The position numbers were made by a program, and so were the translations under genes. Below are positions 1 through 11,900 of a DNA stretch of 64,000 nucleotides, piece by piece. Source of the DNA: Astrocystis sublimbata. Taxonomy: Eukaryota > Ascomycota > Sordariomycetes > Xylariales > Xylariaceae. Under the pieces are notes generated by a model, which searched no databases, was not told where the DNA came from, and saw only the letters and a list, made by a program, of their open reading frames with translations. The stretch spans positions 496,001-560,000 of the forward strand of contig JAJNNY010000016.1 in assembly GCA_022453515.1 (NCBI GenBank), read 5' to 3'. Every line of letters begins with the position of its first letter. The stretch's first letter is position 1.

Positions 1-554
1 GATGAATCTTGACAGACCGTCCTTGAAACTCCGTTTCTGCCATTGATCTCAATGCATTATGAAGGTCGACGCGATGGACCATCAGCCAAGGATCGGCAAA
101 CTTGTGTTCTTTCTGGGCCTCTTGGTAACTCTATTGAGTTTTAGTTTTAGTCATGAGACTCAATGACTTTCGCAAGAACAAGAGCGAGTGAGGCTCAGTT
201 ACTCACAGCCATCTTGATACAGGATTTCAAATCCTGAGTGTAGAGATTCATACAATCACAATCGACTGCTGCCATCGTCTTGAAGTCCGCATCCCAACTT
301 TTCAGCACACGGCTTGCGTTAGGCGGCATATGAATCGCGGCGCCGACTTCGTTGAGAAACGATGATGCTTCATAAACCTAACGACCATCAGTCCAACATC
401 CATCGCTTATGTTCATATTGGGTAGGAGATCGGATAACTGTATATCGACTCGGGGGAAGAAAAGGAATAATACCTCGACATCATGCCCAGCACGTTTCAA
501 GGCAACAGCAGCACCAAGACCACCAATACCAGCGCCAACGATGATGACTTTCAT
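1..554 (-). CDS. FAD-dependent monooxygenase (salicylate-hydroxylase type), 5' part
   Basis: N-terminal part of a flavin monooxygenase whose remainder lies beyond the left edge. Three exons are visible: 554-474, 377-207 and about 130-1; all junctions are phase 0 with GT/AG signals. The protein opens with a beta-alpha-beta FAD fold (VIIVGAGIGGLGAAVALKR, containing GxGxxG), then an acidic strand end (VEVYEASSFLNEVGAAI), then, in exon 3, the WLMVHRVDLHNAL segment that aligns with the conserved R-x-DLH region of class A aromatic hydroxylases. The family uses NAD(P)H and O2 to hydroxylate aromatic or related rings; the substrate cannot be told from this fragment. The first ATG at 578 would add eight residues; 554 is preferred because it begins directly with the FAD strand. 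The exon 3 acceptor is less certain than the rest. Confidence 0.88.
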
Positions 555-1721
555 GTTTAAGATATACTTTCTGCCCACTGCAATAGAGGCCTATTCTCTA
601 CTCAGCTTGCTTCCATGAAGGTGCTCATGAAGCCCTATTTATCAATTTTTTATTTGACTGCCTAATGACCCATGTCGAGCATACCTTAGATCACCCCATT
701 GATCAATGATTTCGGACTTCGTAGCAGCTCTAACACCGAGTCGCCAAGAAACGGGCGTCGCACTCACCCCGTTACCGATCGAACGACACTCTTTGAGGGA
801 GGCTAGGGAACGCATCTGAAGGAGAGCTGTCCATCATGTCTCTCGGCATCTTTCTTGGTGTCCATTCCGTGTAGCATGAAGCCTAGGCCCGAGATGACAC
901 CCCGGCACCCCGGTAACCCACCTCGCAGCCAGACCGAACCAGGCGTGCCAGGATCCCGTCACTGCTACACTGCTTTGCAGGGACCTTTGGGAGCTTATTA
1001 ATCGTTCAAGCATCGAAGTTGCCTAAATCTGACCCCTCATTGAAGAAAGAAACCACACATCAATGATTTGAGATTTTGGGTGGCCTAAACTCCCGATATT
1101 ACGGTCTCGCAGGAAACATGTTTACCAGTTCGACTGAAATATAAACGTGAAGCGTACCTAGCTAGTTATGCGTATATCGCATTTCGTGCAGGCTTACGCG
1201 CATTGACTTGAAGCTATTGTGGGATGTGTTGTCCGAAGCAGCCGGCTCGGCACTACACGGCGATGTCGGATTTCCCAGCAAATCCGACGCGCTTGTTACT
1301 TCAAACGGAATAGAGAAACAATTTGATAGGAAACTCATTGGGTGATTTGCCCCCTATGTTGCTACTGGCGAGCCCAGGAGATAGGGTTTGAGAGGTAGAT
1401 TGCGAAGCTAGAATGTCTCTAAAATCATCCTCTCACAAAGGTCTCTGTTTAGAGTCCGTATAAAGGACAATGTTAACGTCATGAGATAACCTATGTCTGC
1501 GACGTCTAGAGCAAAACCAGCAACTGGTGACTGCTGCGTTGAATCTGGAGCCGATGATCCGCGGAGCAGCACCCTCGTGAGTTGTGATGGCACATTCGGG
1601 GTACTCACGGTTATGGGGGTATACGGTCGTTCATCATGTCTGCGCTGTCGTTTTGGTCCAGCTGACTTCGATAAACAGCATCGCCATTTCTAATCGCCAT
1701 TTCCAGAATCTGTTACGTCGT
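555..1721. other. Intergenic stretch, no gene supported
   Basis: Lies between the start of the monooxygenase and the 3' end of the SnoaL-like gene. Open frames near 1400-1700 overlap on both strands, have no recognisable domain and no plausible splice partners. The monooxygenase promoter should lie in the left part. Confidence 0.6.
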
Positions 1722-2240
1722 TCACTTCTTTCCCAACTCTCCCCGTCTCGCAAGATACGCCGCGCCCGAATCCGCCCAAACCTCGTATCTCACCAATTTC
1801 CCTATCTCATCGAAGCGGAGGATATACACAAACGTCTCATCCCAGCTTTTTTCCGTCTGTATCCATGTGAATCTAGCTTCTCCTCTTACAGCGACCTTCC
1901 CTCCACCTCCACCTTCACTGTCCCCACCCTCTACATCAACTACAAACTCCCCAAAGCGCATGTCCTCGTACTTCAGGTGCTTTCCCACGGTCTCAAAGTA
2001 TTGCCTCGCGCCGTCTACCCCGTAGAAGTCGCGTCCGAGAAACGGCGCCAGCTGCGGGAGTCCGTGTTCATGCACAACCACTTCCCCACCACCACCACTA
2101 TTTTCACCATCATCTCTCGAATTTGAACTAGAAGTGGTCGCAAAGTGAGACAGGATCTCGTCGAGCGGCTTCTTCTGCGCGAAGCTATTGCAGAACGACC
2201 GCGCGGCCTCCAGGAGGACTGTGCGCGTGAGGGGTGCCAT
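1722..2240 (-). CDS. SnoaL/NTF2-like fold protein
   Basis: Single-exon protein of about 172 residues if the ATG at 2240 (MAPLTRTVLLEAARSF) is used; an in-frame ATG at 2252 would add four. The pattern fits small alpha+beta-cone (NTF2/SnoaL) proteins of filamentous fungi: an N-terminal helix with a Ser/Gly-rich insertion, the GARQYFETVGKHL helix typical of the fold, then beta strands ending in RYEVWADSGAAYLARRGEL. The fold is used by small enzymes, binding domains and isomerases, so no reaction can be assigned. Two Gly-rich loops (GGGGEVVV and EGGGGGKVAV) look like low-complexity expansions. It lies tail-to-head with the partial monooxygenase and 580 bases from the CWC22 3' end. Fold call moderately firm, function unknown. 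Confidence 0.75.
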   Translation of the reverse strand: MAPLTRTVLLEAARSFCNSFAQKKPLDEILSHFATTSSSNSRDDGENSGGGGEVVVHEHGLPQLAPFLGRDFYGVDGARQYFETVGKHLKYEDMRFGEFVVDVEGGDSEGGGGGKVAVRGEARFTWIQTEKSWDETFVYILRFDEIGKLVRYEVWADSGAAYLARRGELGKK

Positions 2241-2252
2241 TTTGGTTTCCAA

Positions 2253-2831
2253 GTTTCTTCGTTGGGTCGGAGGTCTTGTCTATCGACCGGGAAGCGTATG
2301 CGTTAAGATGTGGGTGATGTATAGCCTTAGATCAGGGAAATCTGCCGCTTCGGTATCGAGATGTGCAGTACAGCGAGTTTGGGGCTCTGGTTGTAAGTGG
2401 AGGAGAGCGAGCGAGAGGGAGGGTGGGTGTGTGACGTCACGTCGGATTGAGCACGGCTTCAGTTAGGCTGCTTGAAGTGTAATCGAATATGTTACCTCAA
2501 TATTTGAGCCTTACAAGGGTTGCTACGAGAATTACCTGTTTCTATACAAAGTTCCCGAGGTCATCATACATACGAAACGACTGGAGAGCAAAGAAGAGAC
2601 TGAGCAATATATGAGAAGACCATTCAAGACGTTCGCATTGCTATCATTCAATTAAAGTCCCCCAGGTATCGATAGTGTACAAACCAATCTATCCATGATA
2701 CTGGACCGCTGCAGCAGCCCGCTCTAATTGAATACCACCGGAGACACAAATACACTCGTGCTTTTGCGTGCCGAACCTCTTCATCATACTAATTTAGCAT
2801 GTATCAAAATGACTCGTGCCATACTCGAGCT
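2253..2831. other. Intergenic stretch, no gene supported
   Basis: Contains the upstream region of the SnoaL-like gene and the 3' flank of CWC22. No coding signal, RNA gene or long repeat was seen. Confidence 0.6.
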
Positions 2832-5604
2832 CTAACCACGACCGCCTTCGTCAAATTTCGCCTTCTTCCGCGGCGGGCTAACGGAGTGTGACGAATCCCG
2901 CCTTGGACGAGTACGCCGAGGTGAAGGAGAATGGTCGTTGCGAGCAGGGCTGCGGCTGCGGCTACGTGATGGCGTAAGGGAGCGAGGGCGCGAGCGTGAG
3001 ACGGATCGCGAGTAACTCCGTCCTCGACTCACGGCTCGCGGTCCGCTAGCGGCGCCGTGAGGAAGTGGACTGCGAGATCTGTACCGTGGGGAGCTAGAAT
3101 ATCGTCGGACTCGAGGCGGTGGACTTCTTGAGGAACTGTAGGACCGGGATCGCGAACGAGAGCGAGACATGCTTCGGGTGGACTTTTGTGGCCTAGCACG
3201 TCGGGGTGGGCTTTGAGATAAAGAGTCCTGTCGGCGCCGCGGAGGGCTGCGTGATGAGCTGTACGAGCGAGACCGGGAACGAGAGATGCTCCGACTATAC
3301 GACCTTGGCCGCCCGTTCCTCGGCGGTGTTCGGGAATACGAGCGGCCTCGGTCTAGCGCTTTTCGCGGCGGGGTCCGAGACCGAGACCGTGACGAGTAGG
3401 ACGATCCTGAGTAGGACGAATAACTAGACACCGAGTCTGCGTCTGCGTCTCTCACAGCGGGCGCAGGGAGTGCTGGCTTGGGCATGTTTGCCAGGAATTC
3501 TCTCATTTCTTCTGTCAGTGCACCCATTCCGATGCTTGTGAAGTAGTTAATCGAGAAACGAATGTTGCGAGCATTGTCACGAGGAAAGAGACCTTCGAAG
3601 CTCGGCTGCATCGTCTCGTCTCTCATGCGAGCCTGTAATTTTGGCATTCCCATTTCCTCTGATATTTCCTGGAATAGAATTTTGATGAAAATGCGGCTGG
3701 CGGAAGTAGTTTCGTCTTCGTTTAGATGCACGACACTAAGGGCATGCCACCCAATAGCATCCGACCCGAACAGATGACCGAAAAATCGGGCAATATTCCG
3801 TAGCGAGTTCGTATCATGACGATGGATAGTTTCGTACTTGTTCTGAAAAGCCGCTTCAAAAAGATCACTCCACAGCCTATTCAGCTTCGCAAATCTTTCC
3901 CCAATCAGGCCGAAGAACTTAGTGTATGTTTTCTCTTGCCCACAACATTCCACCACCATGGAGGGCAGCTCTTGCTCCTGGCCGACTGGCAAGTTAATTT
4001 TCAGCAGTTTGTGAACCGCCTCCTCACTGTAGCAGCCAAAGTTAGCTATCGCCAGACTGAGATTGATGTGTGCACGATTCAGAAGTTTCAAGGCTCTGGG
4101 TTGAGCCCCAAACCGAAAGCTTGTGCTCTTATAATTGCCAAAACAGAAGGAAGGAGGGGGGGGGTACTTACGGATCCATGGAAGACATGATTGTGAGATA
4201 GATTGTTTTTCTGAGGTTAACGAGATCGGTGTTCGACTGATCTTTGATTTCGACAGCCTTTTCTTCCTCGTCTTCTTCCTCGTCCTCTTCCGAGCTTTCG
4301 TCATCATCCTCATCATCGCTGCCTTCGCCCAGAATCTCAGCACGGAGCCGCTTGTATGCGTCCTCATTGGCTTCGAATTCGGAATCAAACTTGAAGATGT
4401 TTAGTCCATCCTCAACGTCTATCGTCGCGTCCAATTCGAGTCGATGAGTGATCTGATCCTCCTCCTCGATGAGATCGAGCTCCTCTTTGATAGCCAAATC
4501 GTCCTTGTAGCCGTCTTTTCGAACCTGGAAGAGAACTTCAATCATGTACTGCGTTCTTTTGTCAATGTCGGCCTCGTGCAGACTACCTCCAGTTAGCCTC
4601 AGGGTATGTTATTTGCGTATGACTTCGAAGAACATAAGTACTTACATGTTACGGAACTGATCATAGACGGCCCGAGCGATAGCCGGATTCATTTCCTCCA
4701 AATGCTGGCCGACTGCCTTCATCAGGCCTACGGCAATCTCGACGCTGTCATCGGTGGGTTTCTGCAGGAGCAAAAGAAGAACCTGGCAAACCACCATCTC
4801 GTGGACTACTTGCTGGTTGGCGAGATGCGCCAGGAAGACGGTGGAGCTCGTAGCCACGGCTCTATCGTTTCGCCGAAATGACTTTCGAAACTGCATCACT
4901 AGTCGTTTTGCTAGAAGCTCACCAACCTGAGGTAGCTTGGTGTTCACCACAGCAGCCATGGCTGCCAGCACGGGGGTGAAAGGTAACGAGGCGGCCTGTG
5001 CCTTCATTATGCTGCGGCAGAATAGCCCTGATGAGAAAGTAACGATCAGCAACTGTGACTGACATGTTGTGGGTGGTGTAAGCTTACCTCTTCCTCTGAT
5101 GAGATTCTCCGCGAAGAGCTCAGGGACAATATGCTTGATATTGGCAGTGTTTACTTTGTTTATGAGACCGTTGATAGATTTCTTCAGAGCGTCCCACGCG
5201 ATACGCTGATATTCCTTAGAGGTCTTGTCGGTGATCTGGGCCTGCAGAGCGCGCAACCGAGCAGGCGGGATGTAGACGCCACCTGACCTCATGTTAAGTA
5301 GCTTATCGTACTCAGCCTTAGCAGCGGCCTGCTTCTCCTCTTCGGTGGGCAGCTTTGGCGGCGTACGTTGGCGCGGGCGGCTAGCTCTGTCGCCAGCTCT
5401 ATCGGCGGATCGGTCGCGTGGAGGGTCGCGTGGAGGTTCGCGTCCGTTATTGCGGGTAGGCCTATACTTGTCGCCACCGCCGCCATCTCGGTTTCGGTGA
5501 CGGCCATCGCGGCGAGGCGACTGGGACGAATGTGGCGACGGAGGGGCTGGCAAGGGACTCGGCGATCGTTCGTGGAGATGTGGTGTCGCTTCGACCTCAG
5601 CCAT
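2832..5604 (-). CDS. cwc22: Pre-mRNA-splicing factor CWC22
   Basis: Spliceosome component that in yeast and animals is needed for the catalytic steps and, in animals, loads eIF4A3 for exon-junction complexes. Four exons, 5604-5088, 5027-4646, 4582-4172 and 4026-2832, give 834 residues with consistent phases. Domains: Arg/Pro-rich start (1 to about 95), MIF4G domain (about 127-310, with [20 protein letters not shown] and [16 protein letters not shown]), [21 protein letters not shown], an acidic linker of Asp/Glu runs (about 395-420), MA3 domain (about 424-550, [20 protein letters not shown]) and a long RS tail (about 636-834) rich in RSRS and SPPRR repeats. Intron 1 (5087-5028, 60 nt) has no stop and is a multiple of three, so retention would insert 20 residues into the MIF4G domain. 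Family assignment is very secure. Confidence 0.96.
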
Positions 5605-7420
5605 GGTAGTCTCTGAGCGCGCTGTGCTGCACGCTCATGACACAAGAGATGATTCCTTGCTCGTCCGTAATCCAAGATGCGGCGATTCTCGAGACGTCGG
5701 ATAGGGCCGCTACGCTAGCGGAGCTGTTGCAAGAACCGTTGATAAGGCAGTTAGTTGGCTTCGCGGGTTTGGAATCAAGATGTTGAATGGAGATGGTAGA
5801 TACTACCTAGATACAGCCTGTCTGGCAATGCAGGCCGCTGGACAGTGGAAACCTCGGAGGCTGGCAAAATAATTATGGGGCACTCTTTTGCGGCGCTGAG
5901 ATGATTGGTAGAGGTACAGGCGCGACAAGGCCTGCCTAGGTAGGGGCCTACCTGTAGGTGGTAGCATTTCCTACTCGTATTCCGCCCGGCGTCTCAACAC
6001 TGGCGTGTGCGGGATCAGTGAGGCCTTGGTTCTCATTGTTGCTATTAGACCATACATACGAAATGTAGCATGATCACCACAGTGTGCATGTTGACAATTT
6101 ACAGACTTGCAAAAGAATGCAAGTTGTGATAGCAGTGACGATAAGAGTAATTAAAATACCGTGGTTTGCCAATCTCCATGTCGTCATGGGCTAATGGAAA
6201 TGCTCATTGAATCCAACAGCAGCGAGACAAGAGGGACAGCACCAAACCAAGTCTGCAAAGCTTCAAAACACGTGAAGGATTGGAATCAAACTTGTCGTGG
6301 TGTAATATCGCTCGCCACTCACTAACACCGAGTCTTTTGCTGAGAATGGGAAAAGTTCCCAGAATCCCAGCCTACGAATATCATCGTGCCCAATCAAAAG
6401 CTCTGATATATGCCAAGATTGCCCTTCTTGGAACCAGACAATGAATACATTGATTGAGTCGCCAGCATATCACATCGAGAATGAAATCAAGAATACAGCA
6501 CTTTTAAGGAAAGTCTAAGTATTGTTTTCATTGCTTAGGGTCCGGTCCGTAAGATATGATTTACGTCCCTTCTTCTCTGAATCGATATAAGTACCTTATG
6601 ATGATCACCCCGGGCTAGCGTTGAAAGTATCATTTCGCACCATCGTTTTGCGCTTCTCATGACTCTTTACGTTTACATCAAGGAACGTCCCACTACCCAG
6701 GCCCCCAGGCACCTACATAGGTAGGCAGCAGCAGCCATCATCGGTGCCATGATAGGGGCTAGAGGGAAGAAGGTATGAGTGATGAAGTATGAAGGCAGCT
6801 CAAATCTAATGCACATCTTAGTATTCGGGTCTGTTCTGATTACCGAGTAAATGTATTTATTGTGGGAGGTCAATTAGATCTATATGGAAACACAATGTGC
6901 GACAGTGCGAGTCCAACCCCCTCAAGCGGGTTAGATAAAGTTACACCGTTAACTTAGGCTTTTGCGGCCGAGCCTGAGCCTGAGGCTTGTAGATGGTGGT
7001 GGAAAGGGGTAGTCAAGGCTACGCTAAATGCATATTGCTCGCTTGGTGTTCCCCGATAGAAGCATATCCCCCTAGATAGAAGCATATCCCCCTAGCTAGG
7101 ATGGCGAGCTCAATGGGCAACCCCTCTGGCTATCCTTGGCACAGCCCATCCCGTCGCGTCTGCCATCGTGTCAATTACAGGCGTCAACTCCAACAGGCCA
7201 CAAGACGATAATTCTTGCGCTTGCATCCCTCGATCTTGTTGACTTCAGCATCTCAGCTGTCGCCACCGCATCACGACATAGCAGCAATACGACCGAAAAA
7301 AGCGAGCCCTTTTCCCGCAATCAACAAGTGTTGTACACCACTTGACTCGACTCTATCCGTCCATCCGACTTAGCTACTCTCTACACCACCACCGTCCATC
7401 TTCACATAGCCAAACCGATC
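5605..7420. other. Intergenic stretch between divergent CWC22 and DPM2
   Basis: About 1.8 kb between two divergently transcribed genes. A CT-rich leader (about 7330-7420, with CACCACCACC and TCTCTACACC) precedes the DPM2 start and looks like a fungal 5' leader. A tandem copy of a 22-base AGAAGCATATCCCCCTAG unit lies at about 7059-7098. No coding signal was seen. Confidence 0.6.
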
Positions 7421-7969
7421 ATGGTACGTGGATCCAACCTCCGTCCAGCCCGCTGTTACCCTGGAGATCTCTGTTCCAACTGCACCATTGCGAAGATCTA
7501 CATATGCGCACCTACGCAGTTGCGCACCTATGCATCGTCAAGGATGAAGACCGTATCGCCAAAAAAAAAAAAGAATAAAAAAGACGAAAATGAAAGAAAG
7601 CTAACCAGATTGCCAAACCCATCTAGCTTGGGACTCTCGTCGGCCTCGCCATGATTGTGGCCGCCACCGTCATCTTCCTCTATTACACTATTTGGACATT
7701 GGCGTTGGTATGTTCGCATGCAATCCCATCTCCTCCCATCCCCCAGGTCTTCGAGCTAACGAGACTCCCTCCTCCTCCAGCCCTTTGTCGACAGCGACCA
7801 CCCCCTCCACAGCTTCTTCCCCGCTCGCGAGTGGGCCATCCGCATACCCGTGATCCTGATCCTCCTCGGCTCCGCCGTCGTCGGCTCCTTCCTCAGTGTC
7901 GTCATGATCCGGAGCAACAAAAAGAAGGCCGCCAAGGCCAAGGCTGCTGCTTCCAAGAAGAAGGCTTAG
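7421..7969 (+). CDS. dpm2: Dolichol-phosphate-mannose synthase regulatory subunit DPM2
   Basis: Small two-TM ER membrane subunit that stabilises the Dpm1 catalytic subunit, which makes Dol-P-Man for N-glycans, O-mannose and GPI anchors. Exons: 7421-7423 (only the ATG), 7627-7707 and 7781-7969, giving 90 residues. The donor directly after ATG is GTACGT and the first acceptor is ATCTAG, with a CTAAC branch candidate at about 7601. Visible features: TM1 LVGLAMIVAATVIFLYYTIW, the conserved PFVDSDHPLHSFFPAREWAI segment, TM2 PVILILLGSAVVGSFLSVVM, and a Lys/Ala-rich cytosolic tail ending in KKKA, a possible ER-retrieval type end. An in-frame ATG at 7651 would omit eight residues of TM1. The family is secure; the one-codon first exon is inferred. 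Confidence 0.9.
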
Positions 7970-8907
7970 GGAAGAGGGCCGCGGGTATCCAACCTCACTC
8001 CTGGACTGCATAATACATAGCAGAGCCAGGAGAAGGGAAAGGGGGCAGGAACAGAAGCAAACGAATCCCAGCAGCAGCCACGGCGTGCAGGCGTCAATAG
8101 CCAGAAGAAGAGATGCATGGAAGACAGAGGAGAAGTAGAATACAAGAGGTATGTGGCAGACAGGAAACAAGGAAACAGGCATGTATGGCCGCAACTATGC
8201 GATAGATAAAGAAGTTGAGGGAGACAACAACTAGACAAGCTCATCATCGCATTTTGTCCTCGTTTTCGGCGGCAGAGGAACGGGCGAGCGGAGACTTCTC
8301 TCCGTCTACCGTATAACTAGAGCTGTGTCCAGAGATGCCGTTCGTATATTATCGATTGCCAAAATATCTCGAGTTAAGTATTAATGTATTAGCAACGCAA
8401 GCTCGAAGGAGTATTGGACATTTCAGCCGCAGCTCATGCCCTCACATCATAACATTTTGCTATGCGCTAAAAGCGATGCTACTAGGAGAGTGAAACACTA
8501 GAGGTCGTCGGCACTCCAAAGGCGTCTTTCACGAATTTGACATGGGACGAGTCGTGACTTCATAAGTGTCTATTGTGTTGTGTGGTGACAAACTATATAC
8601 AGCTCGCTGGTATACCGGCGAGACCGTGCTTAACAGGGTATGCCAAGATGTCAGTTTAGTACTACGCGGTGTTGGAATGCGACACCATTACTCCAACGCC
8701 AGACTATTGCGTATGCCTTATGAGTGGACAATCAAGCAAAATATAGCCGTACGCAGCCGAGTAAAGGGGCCACGGTCCCCTTGACATCGATCGAGATGCA
8801 TCAGCGTGAAACCAATGCTGTGTACAAAGAGCGAGCCAAGTCAGCGGTACGGTGCATCAAAAGGAGACATCACAAAACACGTATTGTTGCACCAATATCT
8901 CTGCCAA
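7970..8907. other. Intergenic stretch, convergent 3' flanks
   Basis: Shared downstream region of DPM2 (+) and the BCAS3-like gene (-). Open frames antisense to the DPM2 3' end are Leu/Ser-rich shadows. No RNA gene or repeat recognised. Confidence 0.6.
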
Positions 8908-11900
8908 TCAGACTCGTTGATCGGCAAAGTCGAGCACTTCGCAATCGTCTTCGAAGAATCCGTCTTCGTCACTAACACCTCGGCCGCCGCCGCGCCGCCG
9001 CCGTGTAGTCACAACAATCTGCTCATCGTTCTCACCAATCTGCAGGACTCGTTCCATAGCCGATACAGGCAAGGCTCGATGATCGTCGACGCTATCGCTG
9101 ACATTGTCGTCCACCATGATTGGGAGACCGAGGTCGAGCTTAATGGTGTTGATTGGTTGGCCGAAGGCCCATGCTGACTCCGGAATCGATCCCCGACCAC
9201 GGCGTCTGAGGCGCTTTTGCGTGTCATCCAGACTCGCCGATTCCAAGTGCCGAATCACAGAAGACATGTCATTGTCGCTGTTCTCCTCTTGGTAGGTTCG
9301 TAGGCTAACCCGCCTATCAGTGTGGAATGGCTGGTAAGGTGCATTGGATTCTATTTCCGCTTGGGGTATCGCAGCTTCGGGACTTCGGTCGAATTCTACC
9401 AAACGTGGCCGGGGATGAAGGACCAGAGTATTGCCACCGTCATGATCGGGGTTTGCAAGGTCAAGATCTTCGATTGGGTCAATTATCTGCTTGATTGATG
9501 GCGCAATCAGGTCGTCTGGGAGATCCCGTATCTTGAAGTCGCTGTACTTGGTTACACGGGCATTTCTTGGCCGGTCCTTTCGACTGATTGGCCTGTGACT
9601 TCTGTTGGGGAACATCCTGACCTGGCCATCACCTACCACGAACAGAGTGTGATGTTTCTTACCTGCCATCCAGGTAGCACACGAGGGCCCAGCCAACATG
9701 TTCCTCAAAGGTAAGCTGACCCGGTTCTCACCGGTATGACGTAGATGGTTTATGGCAGTTCCGGCATTGCCCAATGAATGACTGACAAGGTTATTAATAA
9801 CCTTTCCTCCATAACTCGCAGTATCCATTATAGTTGACGTGCCTTGCGACGTAGATGTGCTTCGCCGATGTGTATTGAGGAGCGGCCGTGTGGCCCCGTA
9901 TGCAGAGCTCAGGACATTCGAAGCTATGGAAACCGCCGAGGAAGGATTCTCGGACCCTGCGCGAATTGCCTCCGGTGTAGCGACGCGTCTACGTGGAGGT
10001 GGCCACGTATAGGCGCTCGGTGGCATGTCTAGCATATGGACGGTACCTCTTTCCGTGACCATTGCAGCTCGTTCGCCGTTGGGTTTGGACCAAGTGACGT
10101 CCACGACGCGAGCCACAGTCATACGTGAAAACTGTGCGATTTGTCGAACTCGTGTCGCATGTCCGTTATTCGGCGGAGAATTCTGTAGACTAGACGACTT
10201 GACATACTGAATACGTAACAAATCCCAGACCGTCTGCACGTCTCCTTTGGTGCTTGCAGTGAAGAGAGACAAGCCAGTGGGGGGAAACGACAAGAAGCTA
10301 CACCCAAGCGGTGGTTTGAACGTCGTGATCGGATGAACGGTAGCTGAGCTCACCAAGCTATGCATATCGATGATGGATACAAGCCCAGGCTCCTTCGTTA
10401 CGGCTTGTCCAGAAACGCCGTATGTCGGTGGGAATTGTGAAGCCTCTGATCGTGCAGGATAAGCTGAGCCCCACGGTGGTGAGCCCACAGTCGATTGTCT
10501 TGCTGGTGGCTGTTCTGGCTTCCAATAGTTGTTCCACAGTTGCATACTATGCTTGCCAACCCAACGCGCCCCATGGATAAATTCCTGCGTCGTCTCCCTC
10601 ATTATCCGGTTCATGACACCGTCAGATATGGGTTGTTCAACCTCTGCGCTTTCGACTGGTAGTACTGGAGAAGTGAGTGTAGATAACCCTAGTCCTTTCC
10701 CTATTACAGGTACAGGAACGTAGCCGTTTAAGGCGATCTGGGACGAAGAGGGAGGTGGGCAGTAGGCTAGCCATTTTCCGCGTACCGCGAGTATCGGTGT
10801 ATGTGGTCGTTTCCGAGGAGGTGCTGGGGCCTGCGCAGTCTCATCCTCTGGTGTTGGATCACCTTTGACACTTTGTTGCAAGCTCGTCCATAATTTGCCA
10901 ACACAGCCGAACCCATACCCAGGCTCTTGTTCACACCTCACCTGTCGGTAAACCCAACATTCTCCTGTTGTGCCTGAAGCCACCACGATGTTTCCGTCAT
11001 CGGCACGGACTTGGAAAGCACCAGTTGGTTGGGGACTTCTAAAGACCGGGCTCGCTACAGAAGTCTTGAAAGGGGTCTTGGGCGCTTGCAACAAGATATC
11101 AATCAGTCGATTAGTTGCTAGAGAATACACCTCAACTGAAGTCTGATAAGCCTCGATAGTCGGCACGCTCTTCCCAATACTAACTTGACGCTGGTTGGTG
11201 TCCGACTGAGGTGTGGTGATGCCTTCTATATGGGGAATTGAAGTATCTTCCAACGCTGCCTCTAGCGCAATATCGGGGGCATTGAGAGGCGGTACAGGCC
11301 CATGAATCACAACGGCAACCAGAGGAAATATGCCAAAGGGGTCCGATGCGCCGTTCCAGGGTAAGATTTTCGCATTATAGACACCACCCCTCAGCCCTTT
11401 CAAAGCGGTGAGGGGCTCTACACCTCTTCTATTGACGCTGTAGATATCCATGCCGCCTTCATAGCCTGCGAGCACGACTTGGTCGTTTCCAGACAACTGC
11501 CCATTATGTGAGCGGGGCAGTGTGTCGAAACCAAAATGAAAACCCCTCTCACCAGCTTTCAGGCCCGTCTTGTGAACATCGAAGTCGATGTCCGGGGCAC
11601 CGTAAAAGTGAGCTTGAGGCTGGTGGGGGAGAGGTGGGTTCATACTGCCTCGCGGGGGTGAGAAAGGCGAGTGCATAGAGCTCCGCCGCGCGTTGGGAGG
11701 TGTGGATGCCTGAGAACGGAAGTCGCTAGCAGGGTAGTGGTCCATTTGGTAGCTCAGAGGCCGTCTACTGCCGGTGGGAGGCGAGGCAGAGTAAGGCATG
11801 TTGTTAACGTGATGCTTCCACTGCTGTTGTTGGTGGTGGGCAGCCCAAGCGTACGACATTCCTCTTGCATCCTCATACGACGATGGTTGCGTGGGGGGCG

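Noticed and set aside
1408..1693. Overlapping 66-codon frames on both strands
   Set aside because: Antisense shadows of one another, no start context or domain.
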